In this document: piece after piece, positions 26,879 to 36,327 of the stretch
How the letters are laid out: every line of letters begins with the position of its first letter
How positions within the stretch are numbered: position 1 is the stretch's first letter
Source of the DNA: Alicycliphilus denitrificans K601
GTDB taxonomy: Bacteria > Pseudomonadota > Gammaproteobacteria > Burkholderiales > Burkholderiaceae_C
Reading direction: 5' to 3'
NCBI RefSeq assembly: GCF_000204645.1
Contig: NC_015422.1
Span: 1,505,001-1,569,000 of the forward strand
Length of the DNA: 64,000 nt
Translations under genes and position numbers: made by a program
Notes under the pieces: generated by a model
What the model was told of the DNA's origin: nothing
What the model saw: only the letters and a program-made list of their open reading frames with translations
Databases searched by the model: none

Positions 26879-28294
26879 AAGAATGCAGCCCGGGTTCATG
26901 AGGCCCTGCGGGTCCAGCGCCTGCTTGATGGCGCGCATCATGGACAGGGCCACGGGCGACTTGTAGTGCGCGAGCTTGTCGGCCTTGAGCACGCCCACGC
27001 CGTGCTCGGCGGAGAACGATCCGTGGAACAGTGCTACGGCGTCGTAGACCAGCTGGTTCACGCGGTCTTCCTGCGTGCGCAGGAACTCGCGCGCGTCGCC
27101 GCCCTCGGGCGCCTGCACGTTGTAGTGCAGGTTGCCGTCGCCCAGGTGGCCGAAGTTGACCAGGCGCACGCCGGGGATCTCGCGCTGCAGGAGTGCATCG
27201 GTGTGCTCGACGAACGCCGGGATGCGCGATGCGGCGATGGAGATGTCGTGCTTGATGTTCAGGCCCTCCTCGGCCTGGGCCAGCGGGATGCTCTCGCGGA
27301 TGTGCCACAGCTCGTGCGCCTGCGACAGGCTCTCGGCCACCACGGCGTCGAGCACGCAGCCGTCCTCGAAGGCGAACTCCAGCAGCGCCTCGAAGCGCTC
27401 GCGCGCGTGCTCCTCGGACTCGCTGTCGCTGTTTTCCAGCAACACGTAGTAGGGCGGGGCGCCGTCGAGCCCCGCGAAGGGCACGCGCAGCTGCGGCATG
27501 TGCTTGATGACCAGCGACAGCGCGAACCGGCCCATGACCTCGAAGCCCGTGAGCCCCGCGCCCAGGTGCTGGTGCGCCAGGCCCAGCAGGCGCACGGCGG
27601 CCTGCATGGACGGCACGGCGGCCCAGGCCGTGAGCCGCGCGGCGGGCTGGGGGAAGAGCTTCATGGTGGCCGCGGTGATCACGCCCAGCGTGCCCTCGCT
27701 GCCGATGAACAGATCGCGCAGGTCGTAGCCGGTGTTGTCCTTGCGCAGGCCGGACAGGCCGTCCCACACCTCGCCCTGGGGCGTGACCACCTCCAGGCCC
27801 AGGCACAGCTCGCGCGTGTTGCCGTAGCGCACCACCTGCGTGCCGCCGGCGTTGGTGCCCAGGTTGCCGCCTATGGTGCAACTGCCCTCGGCCGCCAGGC
27901 TCAGGGGGAACAGCAGGCCTTCCTTGTCGGCGGTCTCCTGCAGGCTTTGCAGGATGCAGCCGGCCTCCACGGTCATGGTCAGGTTGTCGCGGTCGATGGC
28001 GCGCACCTGGTTCATGCGCGTGAGGCTCAGCACCACCTGGGTGCCGCTGCCGTCGGGCGTGCTGCCCACCGACAGGCCGGTGTTGCCGCCCTGCGGCACC
28101 ATCGGGCTGCCGGCGGCGGCGCAGGCCTTGACCACGGCCGCCACCTCGGCGGTGGAGGCGGGGCGCACCACGGCCAGGGCCTTGCCCTTGACGCGCTTGC
28201 GCCAGTCCTGTTCATAGGCCGTGAGGTCGCCATCGGTGAGCACATGGGCGGCGCCGACGATCTGGCGCAGGGAGTCGAGCAGGGCAGTGGTCAT
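26870..28294 (-). CDS. FAD-binding oxidase (GlcD / D-lactate dehydrogenase family)
   Basis: This 474-aa flavoprotein has an FAD_binding_4 domain ([45 protein letters not shown]) and a C-terminal FAD-oxidase domain ending [21 protein letters not shown]. It likely oxidises a D-2-hydroxy acid (D-lactate, glycolate or similar) in electron transfer; the exact substrate is not evident. Its start overlaps the stop of the DUF2069 gene. Confidence 0.85.
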   Translation of the reverse strand: MTTALLDSLRQIVGAAHVLTDGDLTAYEQDWRKRVKGKALAVVRPASTAEVAAVVKACAAAGSPMVPQGGNTGLSVGSTPDGSGTQVVLSLTRMNQVRAIDRDNLTMTVEAGCILQSLQETADKEGLLFPLSLAAEGSCTIGGNLGTNAGGTQVVRYGNTRELCLGLEVVTPQGEVWDGLSGLRKDNTGYDLRDLFIGSEGTLGVITAATMKLFPQPAARLTAWAAVPSMQAAVRLLGLAHQHLGAGLTGFEVMGRFALSLVIKHMPQLRVPFAGLDGAPPYYVLLENSDSESEEHARERFEALLEFAFEDGCVLDAVVAESLSQAHELWHIRESIPLAQAEEGLNIKHDISIAASRIPAFVEHTDALLQREIPGVRLVNFGHLGDGNLHYNVQAPEGGDAREFLRTQEDRVNQLVYDAVALFHGSFSAEHGVGVLKADKLAHYKSPVALSMMRAIKQALDPQGLMNPGCILQK

Positions 28295-28719
28295 GTCGGA
28301 TCGGCAGCAGGAGTGGGTGGAGTAGACGTATGCGTCCTGACGGCGCGCTGGCGCAGGCGCACGTGCAGGGCGCAGGCGGTGAACAGCAGCAGGCACAGCG
28401 CGATCTCGGCGCCGGCCAGCCAGTTGCCGGGGGCCGGGTCGCTCCAGGCGCGCACCACGCCTTCGGTGAAGTACAGCCACACCAGCAGGCTGACCCAGCG
28501 GTAGGTGTACATGCGCCGCTTGAGCAGGCCCGCCAGCGGCACGGCCAGCGGCAGCGCCTTGAGCGCCAGCCACGAGCCGCCGGGGCGCAGGGGGGCGAGC
28601 CACAGCTCCCATGCCAGGCTGAGCACGATCAGGCCCAGCAGGCTGCCCACGGCCAGCCAGCGCGTCGCAGCCACGTCGGTGGTCACAGGAGGGGGCAGGG
28701 GGACGATTTCGGAATGCAT
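28291..28719 (-). CDS. DUF2069 small membrane protein
   Basis: This 142-aa protein has four hydrophobic segments (LAVGSLLGLIVLSLAWELW, LALKALPLAVPLAGLL, WVSLLVWLYFTEGVVRAW, GAEIALCLLLFTACALHV). The length and pattern fit DUF2069. The function is unknown. It is divergent from yihY with 21 nt between starts. Confidence 0.75.
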   Translation of the reverse strand: MHSEIVPLPPPVTTDVAATRWLAVGSLLGLIVLSLAWELWLAPLRPGGSWLALKALPLAVPLAGLLKRRMYTYRWVSLLVWLYFTEGVVRAWSDPAPGNWLAGAEIALCLLLFTACALHVRLRQRAVRTHTSTPPTPAADPT

Positions 28720-28740
28720 GGGGCTGGCATCATATCGGCC

Positions 28741-29994
28741 ATGTCCTTGTCCCCACCCCTTGCGCAGCGTATCGAGGCCTGGATCGCGCAGCTGTCGCAC
28801 TTCCCCTGGCGCACCACGGCGCACATGCTGCGCGAGCGCTTCCGCGAAGACCGGCTGGGGCTCACCGCCAGCAGCCTCACGTTCACCACGCTGCTGGCGC
28901 TGGTGCCGTTCTTCACGGTGGCACTGGCCGTCTTCTCGGCGTTCCCCATCTTCGGCCAGATGCAGCAGGTGCTGCAGCGCTGGCTGGTGGACAGCCTGGT
29001 GCCCGACAGCATCTCGCGCCCGGTGCTGGGCTACCTCACGCAGTTCTCGGCAAAGGCCAGCGGCCTGGGCATGGCGGGCTTTTCCGTGCTCATGGTCACG
29101 GCGCTGGCGCTGATCCTGACCATAGACCGCACGCTCAACACCATCTGGCGCGTGCGCCGCCTGCGGCCGCTGGGCCAGCGCGTGCTGATCTACTGGGCCG
29201 CCATCACGCTTGGCCCCCTGGTGCTTGCGGCCAGCCTGGCGCTGACCACCTCGATGGCCAGCGCCGCCTCGCGCGGCCTGGGCGCCACGCTGCCCGGCGG
29301 CACGCGCCTTCTGCTGGACTCCATCGAGTTCCTGGTGCTGGCCGCGGGCGTTGCGGCCATGTACCGCTACGTGCCCAACACCCAGGTGCACTGGCGCTAC
29401 GCCTGGGCGGGCGGCCTGTTCGTGTCGGTGGGCATGGAACTGGCCAAGAAGGGGCTGGCGCTGTACCTGGCCTCGGTGCCCACCTATTCGGTGCTCTACG
29501 GCACCTTCGCCACGCTGCCCATCCTGCTGCTGTGGATCTACGTGGCCTGGGTCATCGTTCTGCTGGGCGCCGTGGTCGCGGCCTATCTGCCCAGCCTGCT
29601 GGCCGGCGTGGCGCGGCCAGCAGGCGGGCAGGGCTGGACTTTCCTGCTGGCCGTGGAGGTGCTGCAGCAGCTGCACGGTGCGCGCGGCCAGTCGGCCCAC
29701 GGCCTCACGGCCGCGCAGCTGGCGCAGATGCTGCGCGTTGACGTGCTGCAGCTTGAACCCGTGCTGGACGCGCTCATGGGCCTGGGCTGGGTGGTGCAGG
29801 TCAACGAAACCGCCGCCGGCGCGCCGGGCTCGGCGGACGCGCGCCACCTGCTGCTGGCCGACCCCGCCACCACCGCCATGGAGCCGCTGGTGCAGCGCTT
29901 GCTGCTGGAGCGCACCGGGCCGCTGGAACGCTTCTGGGCCAACACGGGGCTGGAGGTGCTCAAGCTGGCCGACGTGCTGGAGCGTCCGCGCTAG
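28741..29994 (+). CDS. YihY/BrkB family inner membrane protein
   Basis: This 417-aa protein has six transmembrane helices and the YihY signature blocks SSLTFTTLLALVPFFTVALA, LILTIDRTLNTIWRVRR and PNTQVHWRYAWAGGLFVSVG. A cytoplasmic C-terminal winged-helix-like extension (about residues 295-417) is longer than in E. coli YihY. Despite the historical RNase BN name, the function is unknown. Confidence 0.85.
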   Translation: MSLSPPLAQRIEAWIAQLSHFPWRTTAHMLRERFREDRLGLTASSLTFTTLLALVPFFTVALAVFSAFPIFGQMQQVLQRWLVDSLVPDSISRPVLGYLTQFSAKASGLGMAGFSVLMVTALALILTIDRTLNTIWRVRRLRPLGQRVLIYWAAITLGPLVLAASLALTTSMASAASRGLGATLPGGTRLLLDSIEFLVLAAGVAAMYRYVPNTQVHWRYAWAGGLFVSVGMELAKKGLALYLASVPTYSVLYGTFATLPILLLWIYVAWVIVLLGAVVAAYLPSLLAGVARPAGGQGWTFLLAVEVLQQLHGARGQSAHGLTAAQLAQMLRVDVLQLEPVLDALMGLGWVVQVNETAAGAPGSADARHLLLADPATTAMEPLVQRLLLERTGPLERFWANTGLEVLKLADVLERPR

Positions 29995-30033
29995 GTTTCC
30001 AGGGTGAGGCTTAGGTTGGTTAATTTGGGGCAT

Positions 30034-30162
30034 GGTTTATTGGGTTATTGGGGGTCGTTATTGGGGGTCGCGTTATTGGGGGTCGGATTCCAATTTCCCT
30101 CAGGAAATTGCAGAGAATTGGAATCTGACCCCAATAACCATGACCCCAATAACCAATAAACC
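30034..30162. repeat. direct and inverted repeat patch (TTATTGGGGGTCG units)
   Basis: Three direct copies of TTATTGGGGGTCG (30045, 30058, 30073) face two inverted copies of TGACCCCAATAA (30126, 30141). Between them GATTCCAATTTCC and GAGAATTGGAATC form an inner hairpin. The base composition is much more AT-rich than the neighbours. It fills most of the 201-bp gap between two convergent genes. Confidence 0.75.
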
Positions 30163-30195
30163 GGTGACCTCCGACAAGCCCGGCCCCAAAAGCGA

Positions 30196-32220
30196 TCACG
30201 CAGCCCGCGCCACGCTGCGCTGCAGGATGCCCCGCAGCATGGCCTGCAGCAGCGGCTGCAGCGGGTCGACAGGCGGGGCGGGGGCCTGCAGGGCGGCCGT
30301 CAGCTGCGGCCAATGGGCGGCCACGGTGCCCGTGACCTCGGCGTGCCAGCGCGCGCCCAGGTCGTCGGCCTGTTGTGCGGGCACCCGCCCCAGGTGGGAC
30401 AGCACCAGGTAGCGCGTGCATGCGGCCTCGGTCATGTGGCGCAGCAGTTCGTCGGTGTCGCCCTTCTTTTCCCCTTTTTTCTGCAGGGTGCGCAGCGCCC
30501 AGGCCGTGGTGCCGCCCAGCAGCGCGCCCAGGGCGGTGCCCACGCCCAGCGTCATGCCGCCCGTGCCCACGTCGATCAGGGCGCCCACCTTGGCGCCGGC
30601 CGCGGCCCCCGCGGCTGCGCCGGCGGACGTGCCCATGGCCAGGGCCGTGCCGTCGCCGGTGCGTGTCTGCGGCGGCGGCGTGGGCGATGCGGGCGGCGGC
30701 AGCTGCATGGGGGAGGGCAGGGCGGCCGCGCCGTGGCCGTGCAGGTCGCTCAGCGTGGCGTCCAGCTCTTGCAGCAGGGTGGCGTAGCGGGCGGCGCCCT
30801 GCCCGGCGCCCACCAGGGCGGCGCAGGCATGCAGGTGTCCGGCCAGCGCCTGCAGCGATTGGGTGAAAAGCGCTTCGTTGCGCGCCTGCCAGGCTTGGCC
30901 CAGCCGCGCCAGCGCGTGCCGCTGCGCGGGAAGCAGCGCGGCCAGGCGCTCGAACAGCACGCCGTCCTGGACCCAGCTGGGGCCGAATTCGGTGCTGCCC
31001 AGCGCCAGCACGGGGGCCTGGCGCCAGGCGGGCGGGGCTTGGGGGACTGGCCCGTCGCCCCAGGCGACGACGGCATCGGCGGGTGTTGCGGCGGCCGCGC
31101 CCTCGGGCTGGACGAGGCGCAGCCGGTCGCCCTGCGCGCTGGCCACGGCGCCATGGTCGGCGTGCAGGGCCAGCAGGGTGCGCAGTGCCTGCTCCTGCGC
31201 GGGCGCGGCGCACAGCAGTCCCAGCACCAGGTCGCCCGGCAGGGCCTGGCGCAGCGTGTCGAAGCCGCTGCCCTGCACGTCGAGCGTGCATTGCCGCGCC
31301 AGCCGCGCCTGGCGCCAGCCGGCCCAGGCGGCCAACAGCAGGCGCGGCACCACCACTACGAGCGCCAGCAGCCCCACGTACATCCACACCCAGCGGCTGC
31401 CGGCGGCGCCTTCGCCGGCGAAGTTCTGCGTGGCGGCGATGTCGGCCAGCGAGAACGGCGCCAGCCCGAACAGCAGGGTGAGCGGCGCGAACAGCAGGCT
31501 GACGATGGCGTGCACCTGGCCCGCGTCCAGGAAAGTGCTCTCCCAGCCGAATCGGTAGCTCACCACCAGCCCGCGCAGCAGCAGCGACAGCGCGATGCCT
31601 GCGGCCCAGGCGGCGGCGCACAGGTGCAGCACGCAGGCGGCCTGCTGCGCGAAGCGCTCCAGCGTGAGGGCCGACCAGCGCGCGTAGAAGCCGGCCGCGA
31701 TCCGGGCCGCCAGGCCCCGGCGCGCGGCGCGCCCACCGGGCAGCTGGCGCCGCAGCACCCAGTGCTGCAGGGGGGCGAGCAGGCCGCGCTCCTTGCCCGG
31801 CCTGCGCCATGCGCGCCACAGCAGCAGGACGTAGATGGCGATGTTCCAGCCCAGCACGGCCAGCAGCGGGGGCGAGAGCAGGTCCACGCGGTGCGCATTG
31901 GCGATGCGGTCCAGCGCCAGTCCCAGCAGCAGCGCCGCCAGCGGCAGGCCGCGGGCCAGCCAGCGCGTGAATGCGCCGGGCTGCTGCAGCGCGGCCACGG
32001 TGGCGTCGCGGCCGGCGGCGCGAGCGACGATTGCGGCGGCGCGGTCGAGCACTACGTCGGCCACGCCCACGCGCTGCACGCCGCGGCCGCGCGCGGCCTC
32101 CACGGCCTGGCGCGTGGCCTCGTCCCACTCGGTCTGGCTGACCAGGGTGCGTTCGCCGTCCGCGTGCTCGATGGCCTGCGCCAGCGTCACGCTGCGCAGC
32201 TGCTGCCAGCTCACGTGCAT
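30196..32220 (-). CDS. DUF2868 membrane protein with DUF3482-like C-terminus
   Basis: This 674-aa protein has a first half with several membrane helices (LPLAALLLGLALDRIANAHR, LLAVLGWNIAIYVLLLWRAW, and a double helix around residues 200-330) that resembles DUF2868. The last ~170 residues, with the Gly/Ala-rich GAAAGAAAGAKVGALIDVG and LGVGTALGALLGGTTAWALR, resemble the C-terminal DUF3482 region of GTPase proteins. No P-loop is present, so if DUF3482 is correct the GTPase part is missing. It follows hpnE by 13 nt on the same strand. Function unknown. Confidence 0.6.
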   Translation of the reverse strand: MHVSWQQLRSVTLAQAIEHADGERTLVSQTEWDEATRQAVEAARGRGVQRVGVADVVLDRAAAIVARAAGRDATVAALQQPGAFTRWLARGLPLAALLLGLALDRIANAHRVDLLSPPLLAVLGWNIAIYVLLLWRAWRRPGKERGLLAPLQHWVLRRQLPGGRAARRGLAARIAAGFYARWSALTLERFAQQAACVLHLCAAAWAAGIALSLLLRGLVVSYRFGWESTFLDAGQVHAIVSLLFAPLTLLFGLAPFSLADIAATQNFAGEGAAGSRWVWMYVGLLALVVVVPRLLLAAWAGWRQARLARQCTLDVQGSGFDTLRQALPGDLVLGLLCAAPAQEQALRTLLALHADHGAVASAQGDRLRLVQPEGAAAATPADAVVAWGDGPVPQAPPAWRQAPVLALGSTEFGPSWVQDGVLFERLAALLPAQRHALARLGQAWQARNEALFTQSLQALAGHLHACAALVGAGQGAARYATLLQELDATLSDLHGHGAAALPSPMQLPPPASPTPPPQTRTGDGTALAMGTSAGAAAGAAAGAKVGALIDVGTGGMTLGVGTALGALLGGTTAWALRTLQKKGEKKGDTDELLRHMTEAACTRYLVLSHLGRVPAQQADDLGARWHAEVTGTVAAHWPQLTAALQAPAPPVDPLQPLLQAMLRGILQRSVARAA

Positions 32221-32233
32221 GCCTGTCCTTTCT

Positions 32234-33526
32234 TCAGATCACGTTTTGCGCTGCCGCCATGCCATGCAGCACGGCGCCCTCCAGCGTGGCCGGGTAGGGC
32301 CCGGCCACGTAGTCGCCACAGGCCTGCAGGCCCGGCGCGATGGCGCGGGGCGGGCGCGCGAGGGCGGGGGTGCAGGCGAAGGTGGCGCGCTTCTCCACCA
32401 CAGTTTGCACCACGCGCAGGTCGGGCAGGCGCAGATCCTCGGTGGCCTGGGCCAGCACCTCGCGCTCCAGCCGGGCGCGCTCGCCCTCGAAGGCGCTGAC
32501 CACGAAGGCCAGCAGGCCGGCCGTTCCATCGAGCCGCGCACGGTCGAATACGAACTGCGCGGGCCGCCCACCCCGGTGGTGCAAGGCCAGCATGGGCAGG
32601 GGCAGCAGCGCGCCGTGCGCGCCCGACTGCTCGGTATACACGGTGGCGATGGCTCCGAAGCGCAAGGCCTGGGCCGTGGCGGCCCAGGCCTGCAGGCCGG
32701 TGTGTTCGGCGGCGGGCGTGGCGGCGCCGGCCACCAGGCGCGCGGCCTCGGCGCTGCCGGTGGAGAGCAGCACGGCGTGGAACGGCTCGTCGTCCACGCG
32801 CCAGCCGGCGCCGTCCCGCGCCAGGGATTGCACGCGCCGGCCCAGGTGCACCGCGTGGCCGCGTGCGCGCAGCCACTGGGCCGCGGGTTCGGGAAACAGG
32901 GCGCCCAGGTCGGTGCGCGGCAGCAGCAGGTGGGAGCCGCCGCGCCCGCTGAACAGACTGTCGTGTAGCACGCGCAGGAAGGTCTGGCCGCAAGCCTGGC
33001 GCGCGGGCGTGTTCAGCGCGGAAACGCACAGCGGCTCGATGAACCCATCCAGCAGCCGGGGGGGCAGGCCTGCGCACAGCTCGGCCACGCTGGCGCCCGG
33101 CGCGCAGCGAAAGCCCGCCAGGCGCCAGCGCGCCGCGCGCGCGAGCAGCGCCAGCCGTTCGCAGGCGCTCCAGCCGCGCGCGCGGGCGATGCCCATGAGC
33201 GCATCCCAGGGCGGCGGCGCATCCGGCAGGCGCAGGCCCGTGCCGTCGGGAAAGACCAGCGTCAGCGGCAGGCGCAGCAGCGCCTCCTCGGGCCGCACGC
33301 CCACGGTGCGCATCAGGCCCAGGCACTGGGCATAGGCGCCGACGAGGATGTGCTGGCCGTTGTCCAGCACCACGGGCCGGCCGTCCGACAGCGTCGCCGC
33401 CACGGCGCGTGCCCGCCCGCCCGGCGTGCGGCTGGCCTCAAACACCGTCACGCCGTGGCCGGCCTGCGCGGCGCGCACGGCGGCGGCCATGCCGCCCCAG
33501 CCCGCGCCGATGACGGCGACCTTCAT
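32234..33526 (-). CDS. hpnE: hydroxysqualene dehydroxylase HpnE
   Basis: About 430 aa, an FAD-dependent amine-oxidase/phytoene-desaturase-like protein. It shows the dinucleotide fold VAVIGAGWGGMAAAVRAAQ, GGRARAVA, VLDNGQHILVGAY and C-terminal GDYVAGPYPATLEGAVLHGM. HpnE reduces hydroxysqualene to squalene with HpnC and HpnD. ATG 33526 is preferred because AGGG lies upstream; ATG 33577 would add 17 residues. Confidence 0.88.
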   Translation of the reverse strand: MKVAVIGAGWGGMAAAVRAAQAGHGVTVFEASRTPGGRARAVAATLSDGRPVVLDNGQHILVGAYAQCLGLMRTVGVRPEEALLRLPLTLVFPDGTGLRLPDAPPPWDALMGIARARGWSACERLALLARAARWRLAGFRCAPGASVAELCAGLPPRLLDGFIEPLCVSALNTPARQACGQTFLRVLHDSLFSGRGGSHLLLPRTDLGALFPEPAAQWLRARGHAVHLGRRVQSLARDGAGWRVDDEPFHAVLLSTGSAEAARLVAGAATPAAEHTGLQAWAATAQALRFGAIATVYTEQSGAHGALLPLPMLALHHRGGRPAQFVFDRARLDGTAGLLAFVVSAFEGERARLEREVLAQATEDLRLPDLRVVQTVVEKRATFACTPALARPPRAIAPGLQACGDYVAGPYPATLEGAVLHGMAAAQNVI

Positions 33527-33668
33527 GGCCTGCCCTGCGGCGGCGGTCTTGGATGCGGGAGGTGATGGCAGGCGCATGAGGGGGAGTGCATGTGGTGCCG
33601 CATGGCACCGGCGAGGGATCTTGGGGCGCACTGCCCGTCCCGGGCAATATCCCTGTTTTTGGTGTGGA

Positions 33669-33674
33669 TATAAT
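33669..33674 (+). promoter_or_regulatory. candidate -10 element for the chemotaxis receptor gene
   Basis: A perfect TATAAT sits in an AT-rich patch 34 nt before the MCP start. No good -35 hexamer is visible at 16-18 nt spacing, so promoter use is tentative. Confidence 0.35.
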
Positions 33675-33708
33675 TAAACAATCGTAACAAAAAGATATCG
33701 GTATTCTT

Positions 33709-35343
33709 ATGTGGAACAACTTGCGGATCACGCAGCGGTTCACGGTCGTGCTGTGCATGTTCTGGCTGCTGGGGGCCTCGGTGATCGGGGTGGGCCTCTG
33801 GGGTCTGTCGTCGGCGCGCGACAACCTGAAGACCCTGCATGACGAGGCCATGCACCGGGCATTGCTGGCCGACCAGGTAGCCGATCTGGCGGTGCAAAGC
33901 CGCATGCAGGTGCTGCTGGCCTTCCAGCATGCGCCGGGCAGCGAGCTGGCCAGCATTCACGACCATCCCGTCGCGTTCCACCTGGACGCCGTCTTGGCCA
34001 ACATGGCCAAGGTCGATGCCCTGCAAAGGGACATGGAGGGCGCGATGGAGCCCAAGGAGCGCGCGTTGTTCGAAGCGGCGCAGGCCGCCAGGGCGGCGTG
34101 GGCGGCGAAGCTGCGGCAGGCGGCGGAGCTCATCGGCAAGGGCGATTTCAGCCCCGCGAGCATGGCCGCCTTCCTGGCCGCGGGCCGCGCGGAGGGCGAG
34201 GCGATGGTCAAGGCGCTGCAGGCTTTCCGCGACCATCAGGTCGAGCGCGCCCATGGCGCCTACCGGGCCGCGCAGCAGCGCTACGAAATCGGGCTGTTGG
34301 TTTTCGTGTTGGCCATCCTGCTGCTGGGGGTGCCGGCCTCCGCGCTGGGCCTGCTGCTGCTGGCGCGTTTGAGCCGGGGCTTTCACGGCGCCAATGCCGC
34401 CGCCGCGGCCATCGCCGCTGGCGACCTCACGCACCGCGTCGAGCACCAGGGTACGGACGAGATCGCGGCCATGCTGGCCCAGATGGAAACCATGCGCGGC
34501 AACCTGGGCCGGATGATCGGCCAGGTCAGCGATGGCGCGGAGATGATCGCCGGCGCGTCTTCCCAGGTGGCGGTGGGCACGCAGGATCTGTCCTCGCGCA
34601 CCGAGCAGCAGGCCAGCGCCCTGCAGGAGACGGCGTCGGCCACCGAGCAGCTGTCGGGCACCGTGCAGCAGAACGCCGACAGCGCGGCCCAGGCCAGCCA
34701 GCTCGCGGCCTCGGCCACCGGCGTCGCACAGCGTGGCGGCGCCGTGGTGTCGCAGGTGGTCGAAACCATGGAGGCCATCAACATGTCCTCGCGCAAGATC
34801 GTGGACATCATCGGCGTGATCGACGGCATCGCCTTCCAGACCAACATCCTGGCGCTCAACGCCGCCGTGGAGGCCGCCCGCGCGGGCGAGCAAGGCCGGG
34901 GCTTCGCCGTCGTGGCCGGCGAGGTGCGCAGCCTCGCGCAGCGCAGCGCGGAGGCGGCCAGGGAAGTCAAGCGGCTCATCACCGACTCGGTCGCCAAGGT
35001 CGATGTCGGCAGCGGGCAGGTGGCGCAGGCGGGCGCGACCATGCAGGAAATCGTGACCGGCATCCAGCGCGTGGCCGACATCGTGGACGAGATCGCCCAC
35101 GCCAGCCGCGAGCAATCCGCGGGCCTGTCCCAGATCAACCATGCCGTGGCGCACCTCGATGGCGTGACGCAGCAGAATGCGGCGCTCGTCGAGCAGACCT
35201 CGGCCGCCTCCGGCGCGCTGCAGGAGCAGGCGCGCCAGCTCGCCAGCCTGGCGGCCACGTTCAGGCTGGAGCAGAGGGCCGCGCGGCCCGTGGCCATCGC
35301 CGCCGGCGCGCCGGCCGGCCAGCAGGCACTGGCGGCGGCCTGA
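33709..35343 (+). CDS. methyl-accepting chemotaxis protein
   Basis: This 544-aa receptor has a TM1 helix (about 10-32), a four-helix-bundle periplasmic sensor (about 35-190), TM2 (about 196-222), HAMP, and a cytoplasmic signalling domain with the hairpin tip [20 protein letters not shown]. There is no C-terminal CheR-binding pentapeptide. The ligand is unknown. It sits on the plus strand between hpnE and hpnD, splitting the squalene genes. Confidence 0.93.
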   Translation: MWNNLRITQRFTVVLCMFWLLGASVIGVGLWGLSSARDNLKTLHDEAMHRALLADQVADLAVQSRMQVLLAFQHAPGSELASIHDHPVAFHLDAVLANMAKVDALQRDMEGAMEPKERALFEAAQAARAAWAAKLRQAAELIGKGDFSPASMAAFLAAGRAEGEAMVKALQAFRDHQVERAHGAYRAAQQRYEIGLLVFVLAILLLGVPASALGLLLLARLSRGFHGANAAAAAIAAGDLTHRVEHQGTDEIAAMLAQMETMRGNLGRMIGQVSDGAEMIAGASSQVAVGTQDLSSRTEQQASALQETASATEQLSGTVQQNADSAAQASQLAASATGVAQRGGAVVSQVVETMEAINMSSRKIVDIIGVIDGIAFQTNILALNAAVEAARAGEQGRGFAVVAGEVRSLAQRSAEAAREVKRLITDSVAKVDVGSGQVAQAGATMQEIVTGIQRVADIVDEIAHASREQSAGLSQINHAVAHLDGVTQQNAALVEQTSAASGALQEQARQLASLAATFRLEQRAARPVAIAAGAPAGQQALAAA

Positions 35344-35374
35344 CGGAGTCAACTTCTTCCGCGGCGCCCGCGTA

Positions 35375-36214
35375 CTACATGCGCCCGAGCGCCTGCATCT
35401 TCCACGCCAGCCAGAACTTGCGCAGCGGCGTGAGGCTGGTGCGCTGGTGCAGTACCTGGAAGCCGTCGGCCTCGATCTCGCGCAGCAGCGTGCGATAGAT
35501 GCTCGCCATCATCAGGCCGGGCTTCTGCGCGCGGCGGTCGGCGTCGGGCAGCAGGGCCAGGGCCTCGTCGTAGAGCCTATGGGCGCGCTCGGCCTGGAAG
35601 CGCATGAGCGCGGTGAAGCGGTCCGAATACTCGCGCCGGGTGATCTCGTGCGCCTTGACGTCGAATTGCTGCAGCTCGGAGATGGGCAGGTAGATACGCC
35701 CGCGCATGGCATCCTCGCCCACGTCGCGGATGATGTTGGTGAGCTGGAACGCCAGCCCCAGTTTGTGGGCGTATGCGGTGGTGCGCGCGTCGGTCTGCCC
35801 GAAGATGTGCGCCGCCACCTCGCCCACCACGCCGGCCACCAGGTGGCAGTAGCGCGCCAGGCCCGCGAAGTCGAGGTAGCGCGTCTGCTCCAGGTCCATC
35901 TGGCAGCCCTCGATCACGGCCTGCAACTGGCCCTGCTCAATGCCATAGGCGGGCACGTGCGGCATCAGCGCCTGCATCACCGGGTGGCTGGGCCGGCCGG
36001 CGAAGGCCTGCGCCACCTCGCCTTGCCACCAGGCGAGCTTGGCCTGGGCAACGCTCGCGTCGGAGACGTCGTCCACCACGTCGTCCACTTCACGGCAGAA
36101 GGCGTAGAAGGCCGTGATGGCCGCGCGGCGCTGGCGTGGCAGGAACAGAAAGGCGTAGTAGAAGCTGCTGCCGGAGGCGGCCGCCTTTTGCTGCACGTAC
36201 TGGTCGGGGTTCAT
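35375..36214 (-). CDS. hpnD: presqualene diphosphate synthase HpnD
   Basis: This 279-aa squalene/phytoene-synthase-family enzyme has two Asp-rich motifs: FCREVDDVVDDVSD and the second motif in QLTNIIRDVGEDAMRGRIYLP. HpnD condenses two farnesyl-PP to presqualene-PP. HpnC encoded upstream and HpnE downstream complete squalene formation. Confidence 0.9.
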   Translation of the reverse strand: MNPDQYVQQKAAASGSSFYYAFLFLPRQRRAAITAFYAFCREVDDVVDDVSDASVAQAKLAWWQGEVAQAFAGRPSHPVMQALMPHVPAYGIEQGQLQAVIEGCQMDLEQTRYLDFAGLARYCHLVAGVVGEVAAHIFGQTDARTTAYAHKLGLAFQLTNIIRDVGEDAMRGRIYLPISELQQFDVKAHEITRREYSDRFTALMRFQAERAHRLYDEALALLPDADRRAQKPGLMMASIYRTLLREIEADGFQVLHQRTSLTPLRKFWLAWKMQALGRM

Positions 36215-36270
36215 GGGGGCGTGATTGTCCCACGGCGCGCGTGGCCGTCCGCGGGGCAGTGGTTTGTGGC

Positions 36271-36317
36271 CAAAAGTGCCTCTGGCGCCCATGCAGCAAG
36301 CGCCGGCAGCTATCAAC
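36271..36317 (+). repeat. dispersed palindromic repeat, copy D
   Basis: AAAAGTGCCTCTGGCGCCC and the following AAGCGCCGGCAGCTATCAAC match the family consensus. It fills most of the 113-nt gap between hpnD and hpnC. Confidence 0.65.
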
Positions 36318-36327
36318 GACAGAGCGC

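Noticed and set aside
26723..28504. Long plus-strand open frame opposite the FAD oxidase
   Set aside because: Its composition (His/Gln/Val-rich) is the antisense of a real FAD oxidase with clear motifs.
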